A DNA stretch of 64,000 nucleotides, taken from Agaribacillus aureus. Its GTDB lineage: Bacteria > Bacteroidota > Bacteroidia > Cytophagales > Cyclobacteriaceae. The translations under genes and the position numbers were made by a program. The notes beneath the pieces were generated by a model, which saw nothing but the letters and a program-made list of their open reading frames with translations, ran no database searches and had not been told where the DNA came from. Shown here piece after piece: positions 8,457 through 16,116 of the stretch; position 1 is the stretch's first letter, and every line of letters begins with the position of its first letter. Where the stretch lies: assembly GCA_030442055.1 (NCBI GenBank), contig JAUJEB010000011.1, positions 62,001-126,000 of the forward strand. The letters are read 5' to 3'.

Positions 8457-9431
8457 TCACCTCCTTTTTGCGTGCTTATCGATGTAGTCTGAAATTTGCG
8501 AAGACTCGACATTAATATAATGAAATCGCTCCGCCCATTTCAGGCCATAAGCCATGCCAACCTCCCTGTCAGAGGGTACCCCACGTTGACTAACCGAATC
8601 AATGTCAAGAACAAAGTGTTTGATATAGTTGCGATTAGCAGTCTCCTCATCACCTTCCAATAGCGGAAGGTATTTGCCTTCTGATGCCAGCTTTTTCCTT
8701 AACCTTGCCCCGGCTTCTCCTGCCGGGCCTTGTGTCACATTGGCAAGGTTTGCATCAATTTTCTTTTCGATAGTATCACCGATATCCACAACACGATTGA
8801 CAAGCTGGGGGCCACGTGCAAAATAATATCGTTCCCTGACTGAATGCGGTGAGAGGCCTGCCTCAAAGTGCTCCGGGTAATCCCTGCCCCCACCTGCCAT
8901 CCAACGCGCTGCCTCAACAGCCCGGGCGGTAACATAGTGATCAGGGTTTTCCTCATAATGTCCCCAGGGATCATAGGTGACAATGGTATCAACTTTTAAT
9001 AAGCGGAAGAGGAAAATCAGCCTGGCCCTGATTTCCTGAATGCTGACATTGTCCATCCTGTGATTCCGGTAATTGAGATCGTAGACTTTTTTTAACCCCA
9101 ATGCCTTAGCAACAGCCAGGTTATCACTTTCATTGTTTTTAATAACTTCCCCCACGGTATTTCCTCTGCCGGCATGGTCGTCATTACTGGTTCTGATCAT
9201 ATATCCGGTATATCCCTCTTTGATGAGTTTGGCGATCGTTCCAGCCGCAAAAATTGAAATATCATCAGAATGAGGCTGGATAGCTGCCAGTACTTTTCCT
9301 TTGTGCGGCTTTCCCGGTTGTGGCCGCTCTATGACTACCTCATCGGTCATGTTAACTTTTTGCCGGATAAGAGCGGTGTTTGGTACAAGACCAAGGCCAA
9401 TGCTTTTATTTAGAAAATCCCTTCGTTCCAT
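8457..9431 (-). CDS. PIG-L (LmbE) family deacetylase
   Basis: A 324-residue protein of the zinc-dependent N-acetylglucosaminyl deacetylase family (PIG-L, MshB, BshB relatives). The metal motif is PHSDD (His54, Asp56, Asp57), with the second ligand segment NPDHYVTAR (His165). An N-terminal RRDFLNKS with a weak hydrophobic stretch resembles a Tat signal, so it may be exported, though the hydrophobic core is short. It converges with the plus-strand DUF1501 gene, 114 bases apart, and is separated from the kelch gene by degenerate sequence. It may remove acetyl groups from amino sugars in the target glycan (inference). Confidence 0.85.
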   Translation of the reverse strand: MERRDFLNKSIGLGLVPNTALIRQKVNMTDEVVIERPQPGKPHKGKVLAAIQPHSDDISIFAAGTIAKLIKEGYTGYMIRTSNDDHAGRGNTVGEVIKNNESDNLAVAKALGLKKVYDLNYRNHRMDNVSIQEIRARLIFLFRLLKVDTIVTYDPWGHYEENPDHYVTARAVEAARWMAGGGRDYPEHFEAGLSPHSVRERYYFARGPQLVNRVVDIGDTIEKKIDANLANVTQGPAGEAGARLRKKLASEGKYLPLLEGDEETANRNYIKHFVLDIDSVSQRGVPSDREVGMAYGLKWAERFHYINVESSQISDYIDKHAKRR

Positions 9432-9568
9432 AAGTTTAAAAGTTTAAACGGTTAACTAAGCCTGTCAAAAGGCGCCTCTGAATGCCAGTATTGTATATCT
9501 AAACAGGCACGCGTTCAGGTTTTCTATAGGAATTTAAGTAGATAATCTTAAAGGTGCAAGCAAGTAAT

Positions 9569-9745
9569 TCAGTCCAAACGACGTATCCAGATATTCCTGA
9601 AACTTACCAACTCTGAATGGTCCTTCCATAACATCAAGGCCTTCCCGAGCGGTGCTTTGCGTTTCATTATCGGTACGGTCTTCCCTAGAGATCTACCGTC
9701 GTGGGCCATGACAGTTACTGCCTCGAGGTTAGCAGGGATATCGGA
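9569..9745 (-). pseudogene. DUF1080 gene remnant (C-terminal end only)
   Basis: Translated on the minus strand to a TGA at 9571-9569, this stretch ends HSELVSFRNIWIRRLD, nearly identical to the end of the intact DUF1080 protein at 12742-13470 (HSDLVSFRNIWIRRLD). About 58 codons can be followed upstream (VTVMAHDG corresponds to VTVIHNG; MKRKAPLGKA to MKGRAPHGEA) before a TGA interrupts the frame. The rest of the domain, including the lectin-like core, is absent. This is a truncated relic of a second DUF1080 gene. Confidence 0.8.
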
Positions 9746-9784
9746 GAGGGTTCAGAAGCATTTTCATCATCGTTTCACATTCCG

Positions 9785-9898
9785 GAAAAAACAGAATGGT
9801 CAAGCCCACCAATAGCATTATGCATGGCACATATTTTTTGGTTTTTACAGTGTTTGTTTTAAAAGTTTGTCATTCTCGTAATTTAGGCGCCTTATTTG
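9785..9898 (-). repeat. Decayed copy of the kelch gene leader and signal-peptide region
   Basis: This 114-base stretch aligns almost without gaps to 11770-11883, the 5' untranslated leader plus signal-peptide codons of the FN3/kelch gene. Shared blocks include CAGAA/CGGTCA, AGCATTA and AAAGTTTGT. The start codon of the parent (CAT on the plus strand at 11831-11833) is changed here, so it cannot be expressed. It begins 10 bases after the stop codon of the intact kelch gene, pointing to a tandem duplication that decayed. Confidence 0.75.
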
Positions 9899-9907
9899 TA
9901 ATTCAAC

Positions 9908-11833
9908 CTAAGGCAAGAACCAGACATCATTTTTATAACTACCGTCCAAACCCCCGATTACCCATAGTTTGCTGCCAAATATCGGGGTAGTATGGTGGAC
10001 TCTTTTGGAAAACGGTGCTGATGCGGTAGCTTCTGTCCAGGCCACCCCGTCAGCACTATACCAGACATCATTTTTACGGGCGCCGTCATCACCCCCGATC
10101 ACCCATAGTTTGTCATTAAACACGGCAGTGGCATGACGGAATCTTGCAGAGAATGAGGTAGATGTGGTGGCTTCAATCCATTTTACCCCGTCCGTACTAT
10201 ACCAAACATCATTTTCATTAGCGCTAGTGCCGACAGTACCCCCGATCACCCAAAGTTTACTGTGAAACACGACGGTGGTATGAAACCGTCTTCCCGAAAA
10301 CGCAGCGGAGGACGTAGCTTCCGTCCAGGTCACCCCATCCGTACTGTACCAAACATCATTTTTATAAGGGAAAGTGCCAATATCACCACCGATTACCCAT
10401 AGTTTCCCGTCAAAAACCACGGTGGTATGACCAAATCTTGCAGAAAATGCTGATGATGACGTGGCTTGCACCCAGGTCTCTCCGTCTGAACTGTGCCAAA
10501 CATCATTTTTACGGCTAACGGCATCAATACCACCAATCACCCATAATTTGTCATCAAACGCTGCCGCGGTATGACTAAACCTTCCTGAAAATGAAGCATT
10601 GGACGTAGCGAATAGAAACGTGAAGGTGGTAGCTGGGATTTTGTCGGAAAATCCTGATTTTCCTGCGGTATTGTAGGCATGTATCCGATATATATACTCT
10701 GTTTCTATTGATAGATTGTCATCCAGGTAAGAAGTAATATTTGAATTTACGGCGGCAAGCTTGATAAATTCACCATCTCTTCCCGTGGCGCGTTCAATAA
10801 TAAAACCAAGTTCGTTGTCTGAATTATCCTCCCACCGCAGTTTGACATGTATAGTAGATGGGGTTGCCACGAGGTTGGTGGGGGCGATTGGCGCCACGTC
10901 GTCGGTTTTAACTATCAATGTCTCTGAATAACCAGACTCCTGGGATGTGTTATATGTTTTGATCCGATACCTATAGTAGGTATCCGGCGATATTTCTGAA
11001 TCTTTATAGGTAGTCGAATTTTCTATCAAATCTGCAATTTTAAGAAAGACAATAGATTTATTTGAAGCTCTTTCAAGGATAAAGCCCGTTTCATGATCGT
11101 TGTTATCCTGCCAGGTTAAGTTGATTTGATTGGCAGAAATCGAGTCAGCTGTCAGGTCGGTTGGCGCTTTCAAATCGACATTTATGGTGGTATCTGAAGC
11201 AATATTGGAGTACTCCGAATTACCTACATTATTGTAAGCCAGTATGCGGTAATGATAAAGGGTATTAGGAGAAAGCCCTTTGTCCTGGTAGGCGGTGCTG
11301 TCCTTTGGTAAGTCAACCAGCGCCTCAAATGGATTAGAACCCACGCCCCTCTCAAGTTTAAATCCATTTTCATTATGAGCGTCATCAATCCAGGAAAGAT
11401 CAATTTGGCTGGAAGAAATGACTTTAAGCTTCAGTTCCAGCGGTTTATTGGGGGCAACCGAAAGGGTTGTGATTTTTAATGTATTGGAATAACCAGATTC
11501 TCCCACAGCATTGTAGGCCATTATACGATATTGATACGTGATCCCGGGGTTAAGTTGAGCATCTGAAAATGTGGTACTTTGTGTCGGTAAATCTTTGATC
11601 AACTTAAAATTCAAAGAATCAGCATCTTTTCGTTCCAACCTAAACCCAGTTTCATTACTGGAATTATCCCGCCATTTGAGATCCGCGCTTGTGGCGGTGA
11701 AAGTGACAGCCTCAAGATCAGTAGGAGCCGCCGGAATGGGCTGCGTATCATCGTCATTTTTGCATCCGTGGAAAAACAGAACGGTCAGGCTCATCCAGAG
11801 CATTAGGTATTGAATAAATTTGTTGGTTTTCAT
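9908..11833 (-). CDS. Surface lipoprotein with four FN3 domains and five kelch repeats
   Basis: A 641-residue protein. The lipoprotein signal ends FFHGC and is followed by KNDDD, an acidic tract like the Bacteroidota surface-export signal, so display on the outer face is likely. Four fibronectin type III domains span roughly residues 35-410, each with a W..NS/ND..ETGF-type strand and a YRI.AYN strand. Residues 415-641 are five kelch-type repeats, each with KLWVIGG and NDVW(Y/H)S, which should close into a beta-propeller. No catalytic motif is visible; glycan or protein binding is plausible. The gene lies downstream of the Cys-rich lipoprotein and its leader is duplicated just past its own stop codon. 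Confidence 0.85.
   Translation of the reverse strand: MKTNKFIQYLMLWMSLTVLFFHGCKNDDDTQPIPAAPTDLEAVTFTATSADLKWRDNSSNETGFRLERKDADSLNFKLIKDLPTQSTTFSDAQLNPGITYQYRIMAYNAVGESGYSNTLKITTLSVAPNKPLELKLKVISSSQIDLSWIDDAHNENGFKLERGVGSNPFEALVDLPKDSTAYQDKGLSPNTLYHYRILAYNNVGNSEYSNIASDTTINVDLKAPTDLTADSISANQINLTWQDNNDHETGFILERASNKSIVFLKIADLIENSTTYKDSEISPDTYYRYRIKTYNTSQESGYSETLIVKTDDVAPIAPTNLVATPSTIHVKLRWEDNSDNELGFIIERATGRDGEFIKLAAVNSNITSYLDDNLSIETEYIYRIHAYNTAGKSGFSDKIPATTFTFLFATSNASFSGRFSHTAAAFDDKLWVIGGIDAVSRKNDVWHSSDGETWVQATSSSAFSARFGHTTVVFDGKLWVIGGDIGTFPYKNDVWYSTDGVTWTEATSSAAFSGRRFHTTVVFHSKLWVIGGTVGTSANENDVWYSTDGVKWIEATTSTSFSARFRHATAVFNDKLWVIGGDDGARKNDVWYSADGVAWTEATASAPFSKRVHHTTPIFGSKLWVIGGLDGSYKNDVWFLP
9911..10591 (-). 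repeat. Five tandem kelch-coding repeats
   Basis: Units of 48, 49, 49, 47 and 34 residues encode FS.R..HT..F..KLWVIGG...NDVW.S.DG..W.EAT in succession. DNA similarity between units is high (for example CCGTACTRTACCAAACATCATTTT-like blocks recur), so unit number could change by recombination. Confidence 0.85.
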
Positions 11834-11919
11834 GGTGTTCGTCTTTAAAGTTTGTTCTTCTCATAACTTGTGGCACCATATTTAGAGCAGGTATCTTATT
11901 GCATTTAAACCAATAGAGG

Positions 11920-12213
11920 CTATTGGCATGATTCAACCCGTACATTCCTGAATTGAAAGGATATACAACATCCTCCGGCACATTCAGTATCATTGGCTGG
12001 GTATGTCTGGCGGCAAAACCCCTCCGGGGTTAGGTCATCCCTTATTTCAAAATCAATGACCGCAGATCCTTCCTCCCAGGATCCGAATGCCGCACCTCCA
12101 CAAGAGGTAGTGCGCTTCTCATAAAGACAAGTGAAACATGTTAATTCATTGTCATCTGAGCACCTTATTATAAGGAGCATCATTATTGTAAATAAAAGGA
12201 TTGGGTTTTTCAT
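11920..12213 (-). CDS. Small cysteine-rich lipoprotein, function unknown
   Basis: A 97-residue protein with a hydrophobic leader ending LIIRC followed by SDDNE, a likely surface-export lipoprotein signal. The mature part has nine further cysteines, including CFTC, SCGG, FCRQ, ECAGGCC and the terminal ESCQ, suggesting disulfide bonds or a metal site. I do not recognise the family. It lies 86 bases upstream of the FN3/kelch gene on the same strand, so the two may be co-expressed at the cell surface. Confidence 0.7.
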   Translation of the reverse strand: MKNPILLFTIMMLLIIRCSDDNELTCFTCLYEKRTTSCGGAAFGSWEEGSAVIDFEIRDDLTPEGFCRQTYPANDTECAGGCCISFQFRNVRVESCQ

Positions 12214-12349
12214 GATTGATATAATTGTTTTTTTTGATCACTAAACCGTCACCTATATACCAATAGGGACTAAAGAATACTTCATCATTGACACCGGTGG
12301 GTTGCGCCAGAAAGCCTGACGCTGCTTTGGCGAAATGCTATTTTCTCTG

Positions 12350-12436
12350 TTAAAGAGAAATGCTATATTCAGATTGGTGACTTACACACCACAAAGCAAG
12401 TCCTATCACCATCATTGTTTTTTTCACAATCCTCAT
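12350..12436 (-). CDS. Tiny ORF resembling an isolated signal peptide (possible relic)
   Basis: ATG at 12436 opens 28 codons ending in TAA at 12352-12350: MRIVKKTMMVIGLALWCVSH then eight residues. The basic n-region, hydrophobic core and Cys look like a lipoprotein signal with almost no mature part. It may be a leader peptide, a truncated gene, or chance. No similarity to neighbours beyond general signal-peptide character was seen. Confidence 0.25.
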   Translation of the reverse strand: MRIVKKTMMVIGLALWCVSHQSEYSISL

Positions 12437-12506
12437 TTTTTAATTTTCGTTTCGGCAATAAAACTTTTCTGCTAAGGTAGCCGGGGAACAGGAAAAGGCT
12501 TGACAG

Positions 12507-12540
12507 CCACGTTTCAAATCCTAACAACCACGTTACAAAT
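12507..12540. promoter_or_regulatory. Two 13-base direct repeats 21 bases apart, candidate regulator site
   Basis: CCACGTTTCAAAT (12507-12519) and CCACGTTACAAAT (12528-12540) differ at one base and are spaced 21 bases start to start, two helical turns. On the minus strand they read ATTTG-AACGTGG twice, upstream of a TACCTTAG sequence that is one base from the TAnnTTTG -7 box. This resembles a tandem activator site for the downstream lipoprotein genes. Confidence 0.4.
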
Positions 12541-12741
12541 GCACACAATTACGGCACAACGGCAAAGCACACCTGATTTACTTCAAGAAAGTTCTGGATT
12601 GACTAACTTTTTTATGAAAGCGACAGAAACGGATAATCAGGCTATAGCATGGGCATAGAAAAATTGGGAATGATCCTGGCAATATTTTAAGCGAGTTCAG
12701 TGTTGGGTCTGTTGTTTTCTTTTTTTTAGTTAAGTATTTGC

Positions 12742-13470
12742 TCAATCCAACCGGCGTATCCAGATATTCCTGAAACTTACCAGGTCCGAGTGATCCTGCA
12801 GTAACAAGGGGGCCTCCCCGTGTGGGGCCCGGCCTTTCATTTCAACGTTGTTCTGGATGAGCACACCATTGTGTATCACCGTTACTCTGCCAGCCGACAC
12901 TTTAATACTGTCCCGGTTGAACCTGGGCGCTGTATATATAATATCATAAGTTTGCCATTCTCCCGGTTTCCGGCTGGCATTGACCAGGGGAATATGCTGC
13001 TTGTAAATTGCCCCTGCCTGGCCGTTGGAATAGGTTCGATTTTGATAGCTGTCCAGGATTTGAACCTCGTACCTCGACTGAAGGTATACCCCGCTATTGC
13101 CTCTTTTCTGACCTCCCTCCTCCTCCACTACTGCCGGACTCCTCCATTCAATATGCAACTGACAATCTCCGAATTTTTGTTTTGTAATAATACTCCCGGT
13201 TTTGGGCGCTACTGTTAATACGCCATTTTCACTTTTCCATTTGACAGGAGACCCATCGCGCTTTGAAACCCATTGATCCAACCCGGTGCCGTCATATAAA
13301 ATAATAGCATCAGACGGGGGCGTTTTATCATCCACCCCCGTATCGACCACCCTGGGTTCCGGTGCCCATACTTCCTGGTATTTGTTAGGTTTATAACCGG
13401 CGTTTTGCGCTAAAACGTGCTGAATCAGACAGATCAGAAATAGGGTCAAAAGCGTTTTACGGGCCATCAT
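12742..13470 (-). CDS. DUF1080 (3-keto-disaccharide hydrolase domain) protein
   Basis: A 242-residue secreted protein with a cleavable signal (residues 1-22, ending VLAQ). The rest is a single DUF1080 domain of concanavalin-like fold: DGTGLDQWVSKRDG, then QLHIEWRSP, the NSGVYLQSRYEVQILDS strand with its acidic residues, the EWQTYDIIYTAPRF segment, VTVIHNG and the terminal VSFRNIWIRRLD. Members of this family act on 3-keto-glycosides in oxidation-dependent glycoside cleavage; others are uncharacterised. It is the last gene of the long minus-strand run, 66 bases after the S9-like hydrolase. A second DUF1080 domain occurs at 35894 and a relic at 9569. Two adjacent ATGs (13470, 13467) are both possible starts. 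Confidence 0.85.
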   Translation of the reverse strand: MMARKTLLTLFLICLIQHVLAQNAGYKPNKYQEVWAPEPRVVDTGVDDKTPPSDAIILYDGTGLDQWVSKRDGSPVKWKSENGVLTVAPKTGSIITKQKFGDCQLHIEWRSPAVVEEEGGQKRGNSGVYLQSRYEVQILDSYQNRTYSNGQAGAIYKQHIPLVNASRKPGEWQTYDIIYTAPRFNRDSIKVSAGRVTVIHNGVLIQNNVEMKGRAPHGEAPLLLQDHSDLVSFRNIWIRRLD

Positions 13471-13536
13471 TGGTCATTTTAATTATGTTGTTGATAAAAT
13501 CAATTCATCCGGTGCTAAATCACCAATACCTGGTTT

Positions 13537-16044
13537 TCATTGAGACATCCCGATACCCTCCAATTGCTCTGCCCATTGAATATCTCCATTTTCCACACTC
13601 CAGTCATTTCCAAAATATCCAGCCGCTTTTACCCCGTCAAATCCCTTGATGAACATGTCAGATGAAATAATCATCAAATCGGGAAATCCCGTTCCGGAAA
13701 CAAAATAACGGTTGGGATCCACTGAACTGAAACCTGCCATTCCTGTTCCTGAAACTACTCCGACTGAGGCGATGGGGCTGTCTTTTCTGGGGCGGATAAA
13801 ATAAGTTCCCCACTGACCGCCGGTAAGCTTCTTATTGCCAACAGCTATTTCGTTTCTTTTCACCTGCACAGGGCTATCACCTAATAAGACTTTCCAGGCG
13901 CTATTAGTTGAGGCATTGCCGTAAATAATAACAGATCGGTCCTTGTATTTTTCTGGTTTAAAAGCCCTGTCGGGAATAATATCGATAGAGCCGTTACCGC
14001 GATAGTAGAACGTTTCCGCGTCGAAACGAGCCTTGTTAAACGCCCATTCATTCTCAGCGCTGTTACCTCTTGTGCCATAGACAAATAACATTTCGTGTTG
14101 AAAGGCATCTTTAAAATTTCCATAACGTTTAGGGTTTTTCTGAGTGCTATCGGTAGGCTCTTCAATCCGTTTCCAGGTATCTCCCGATTTTCCAAACCAC
14201 ACTTCCTTTCCTGCTAACATGACCAGATCTTCAAAAAGTACGTCATCCACTTTTACAGTAAGCGTATCCGCGCCAGCACAATGGGCAAGGTCAAGTTTAA
14301 ATATATTCAGGTTTTCCGTTTCAACTTCAATTGACCTGTTTTTCAAGCGCTTATCGGGCTCCCGCCTTTGCTCTCTTCTCGTAAGGGTAGTCTGTCCGAC
14401 CTTCACGCCGCAAAACTCAAAAGGCCGGGTTTGTTGGTAAAGCGTAACAAACCGGCTGGTTGACGATACACCCGGGCTTGCGGTACGAAATTCAAAACTT
14501 TTCACATGTCGGTCTTCAGGTATGTCGTGCCGCTTGAAGTAGCTAAAAATTGGTTCCTTATCTATACCAAACCAATGACCTGCCTCGGGCTCCTCCTGGT
14601 ACACAAAATTTGGGTGGAATTCAGCCAGGTGTTTTTTCATAAAACGGGCTTGTCCCACAGGCACATTGTTATCGGCATCGCCATGAAGAATGTAAACACC
14701 GTGATGGAGATAGTTTCGGGACAGTTCCAGTGTATTGCTGGAATTGCTTGCCCGGAGTAACATTTTCTGCATCGGTGTAGGCGTTTCAGATGCACTTTTT
14801 CCGCCATAGGAAAAAAACGAATACCATCCGGCCACTGGTGCAATGGCAGCCCATTTGCCAGGAAATATGGCGCCTAACTGCCAGGTGCCATGACCACCCA
14901 TAGAATGGCCTGTAAGATAGGTGTGCCGGGGATCTGTCTTATACATTTTCTCCGCTATACTTTGTACTTCCATCGCATCCCATCGTCCCCAGTCCTCCCA
15001 GTCAAACCCAAATTCCCGGCGGTTGGTAGGGGCTATAACGTGCCCCCAATCTTTGGATTGGTATGATCCGGCCTGTCTTATTCCCTTTACCCCTGCGCCG
15101 TGTACCGAGAGGAACATAGCTGCTTTTTTATCCTCATCTATTTTTCCTTCCCTTACACCAAAATACTGGACGCTCCCATCGATTTTTGAAATAAAGGTTC
15201 GCTTATAATTTTTTTGGGGTTGCTTCACATCATAAGTAACGGTGGTTTCATCCAGCAAACTATTTCCTCTGTAAAGCTGAAGCCTTACATCGACGGTACC
15301 TTCTTTACTGGCATCATCTATTACCGTATAAGGCACCTTTCTGGTTGTCATTGGAATAATGGAGGCCACTTTTGTTTCAATACGGCGGCCATTGACCTCT
15401 GCAACAATCCGCAATTTTTTTTGTGAATAAGGCGAAGCATTGACAATGCGTATGGCGGCTATTTTTTCGTCTTGCTCCGTGGTTATCAGGTCGGGGATCG
15501 TCATATCCTTTTGGGTAAGGAATACTGGTTTTCCAGGGGCAACAAGTTTGATTTTTATTGCTCCGCCTCTGGCACCTTTGACAAGTAAGGCATTTTTTCC
15601 CTTTTGCAGCTTTACCGGATGCACTACCCATCCTTTGTTATAGACATCGCCTCCCCGTGGTTCATTATTGAAATATACCTCACCGTGCCCCGAAATTTCA
15701 AGGATTTTTACGCTCGTTTCCGGTGCATCGTATGTCAGGTAGAGCCACCCGCCTCTTAGTTTATTGTCTTTGAAAATACCTTCTTCCGCCGATGTTATCT
15801 TTTCCCAGCGCCTGGGAACATTCCCTTTACCACCTCTTACTTCATCATGTTCGGCAGGTGTTTTAAGTTTGCCTGTTACAAACTGATGATATAACTCATC
15901 GGTGAATACTGCCGAGCGGTTTCTCCTTCCAGCCGGCTCCAGCATTAAACCTTCCTTGAAGGTAATCGGCGCTTGGGCCCATGAGATATCGGAAACTGCT
16001 AATAAAACTCCTAAAACAAGGTGAATGAATATATTTTTTCTCAT
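13537..16044 (-). CDS. Exported S9/esterase-like alpha/beta-hydrolase, multidomain
   Basis: Using the ATG at 16042-16044 gives 835 residues with a clean signal peptide (ending SWAQ); an earlier ATG at 16074 adds ten residues that disturb it. Residues 30-280 are beta-rich and include a jelly-roll-like segment. The hydrolase domain (about 285-510) has the nucleophile Ser381 in GHSMGG, Asp458 in HGDADNNVP and His490 in EAGHWFG, a complete triad of the prolyl-oligopeptidase/PHB-depolymerase type. A C-terminal region of about 320 residues has repeated short beta motifs and no clear family. In this locus a carbohydrate esterase role is more likely than peptidase (inference). Confidence 0.75.
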   Translation of the reverse strand: MRKNIFIHLVLGVLLAVSDISWAQAPITFKEGLMLEPAGRRNRSAVFTDELYHQFVTGKLKTPAEHDEVRGGKGNVPRRWEKITSAEEGIFKDNKLRGGWLYLTYDAPETSVKILEISGHGEVYFNNEPRGGDVYNKGWVVHPVKLQKGKNALLVKGARGGAIKIKLVAPGKPVFLTQKDMTIPDLITTEQDEKIAAIRIVNASPYSQKKLRIVAEVNGRRIETKVASIIPMTTRKVPYTVIDDASKEGTVDVRLQLYRGNSLLDETTVTYDVKQPQKNYKRTFISKIDGSVQYFGVREGKIDEDKKAAMFLSVHGAGVKGIRQAGSYQSKDWGHVIAPTNRREFGFDWEDWGRWDAMEVQSIAEKMYKTDPRHTYLTGHSMGGHGTWQLGAIFPGKWAAIAPVAGWYSFFSYGGKSASETPTPMQKMLLRASNSSNTLELSRNYLHHGVYILHGDADNNVPVGQARFMKKHLAEFHPNFVYQEEPEAGHWFGIDKEPIFSYFKRHDIPEDRHVKSFEFRTASPGVSSTSRFVTLYQQTRPFEFCGVKVGQTTLTRREQRREPDKRLKNRSIEVETENLNIFKLDLAHCAGADTLTVKVDDVLFEDLVMLAGKEVWFGKSGDTWKRIEEPTDSTQKNPKRYGNFKDAFQHEMLFVYGTRGNSAENEWAFNKARFDAETFYYRGNGSIDIIPDRAFKPEKYKDRSVIIYGNASTNSAWKVLLGDSPVQVKRNEIAVGNKKLTGGQWGTYFIRPRKDSPIASVGVVSGTGMAGFSSVDPNRYFVSGTGFPDLMIISSDMFIKGFDGVKAAGYFGNDWSVENGDIQWAEQLEGIGMSQ

Positions 16045-16116
16045 CAAATAATTTTCTTTAATTAAAACGAACAATTAATTTTTGTAAAAGCGCGACAAGA
16101 TTTATTGTCAAACTTA

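Larger units (their letters stand above)
9432..9907. other. Intergenic stretch of decayed sequence
   Basis: These 476 bases contain no intact gene. They hold two recognisable minus-strand remnants, described separately: the last part of a DUF1080 gene (9569-9745) and the leader plus signal-peptide region of a copy of the kelch gene (9785-9898). The 137 bases next to the PIG-L start probably include its promoter, but I see no clear box. Confidence 0.7.
12214..12741. other. Intergenic region with hairpins, direct repeats and a tiny ORF
   Basis: No full-length gene is present. The stretch contains a tiny signal-peptide-like ORF (12350-12436), a pair of 13-base direct repeats (12507-12540), a hairpin TTTCTCT/AGAGAAA (12342-12360) flanked by two copies of GAAATGCTA, and a CGCCA/TGGCG hairpin at about 12305-12332. 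It separates the end of the large minus-strand run from the Cys-rich and kelch lipoprotein genes and probably carries their promoter. Confidence 0.6.

Noticed and set aside
9796..9990. 64-codon plus-strand frame in the decayed region
   Set aside because: It overlaps the leader relic and the end of the kelch gene, both better explained on the minus strand.
9911..10591. Kelch-coding repeats considered as a mobile or phase-variable cassette
   Set aside because: Units are ordinary propeller blades of one gene; no recombinase, inverted repeats or alternative cassettes are near.
13537..16044. Considered as a genuine peptidase (S9) gene
   Set aside because: The triad fits, but the beta-rich flanks and the locus favour an esterase; kept as a neutral hydrolase call.
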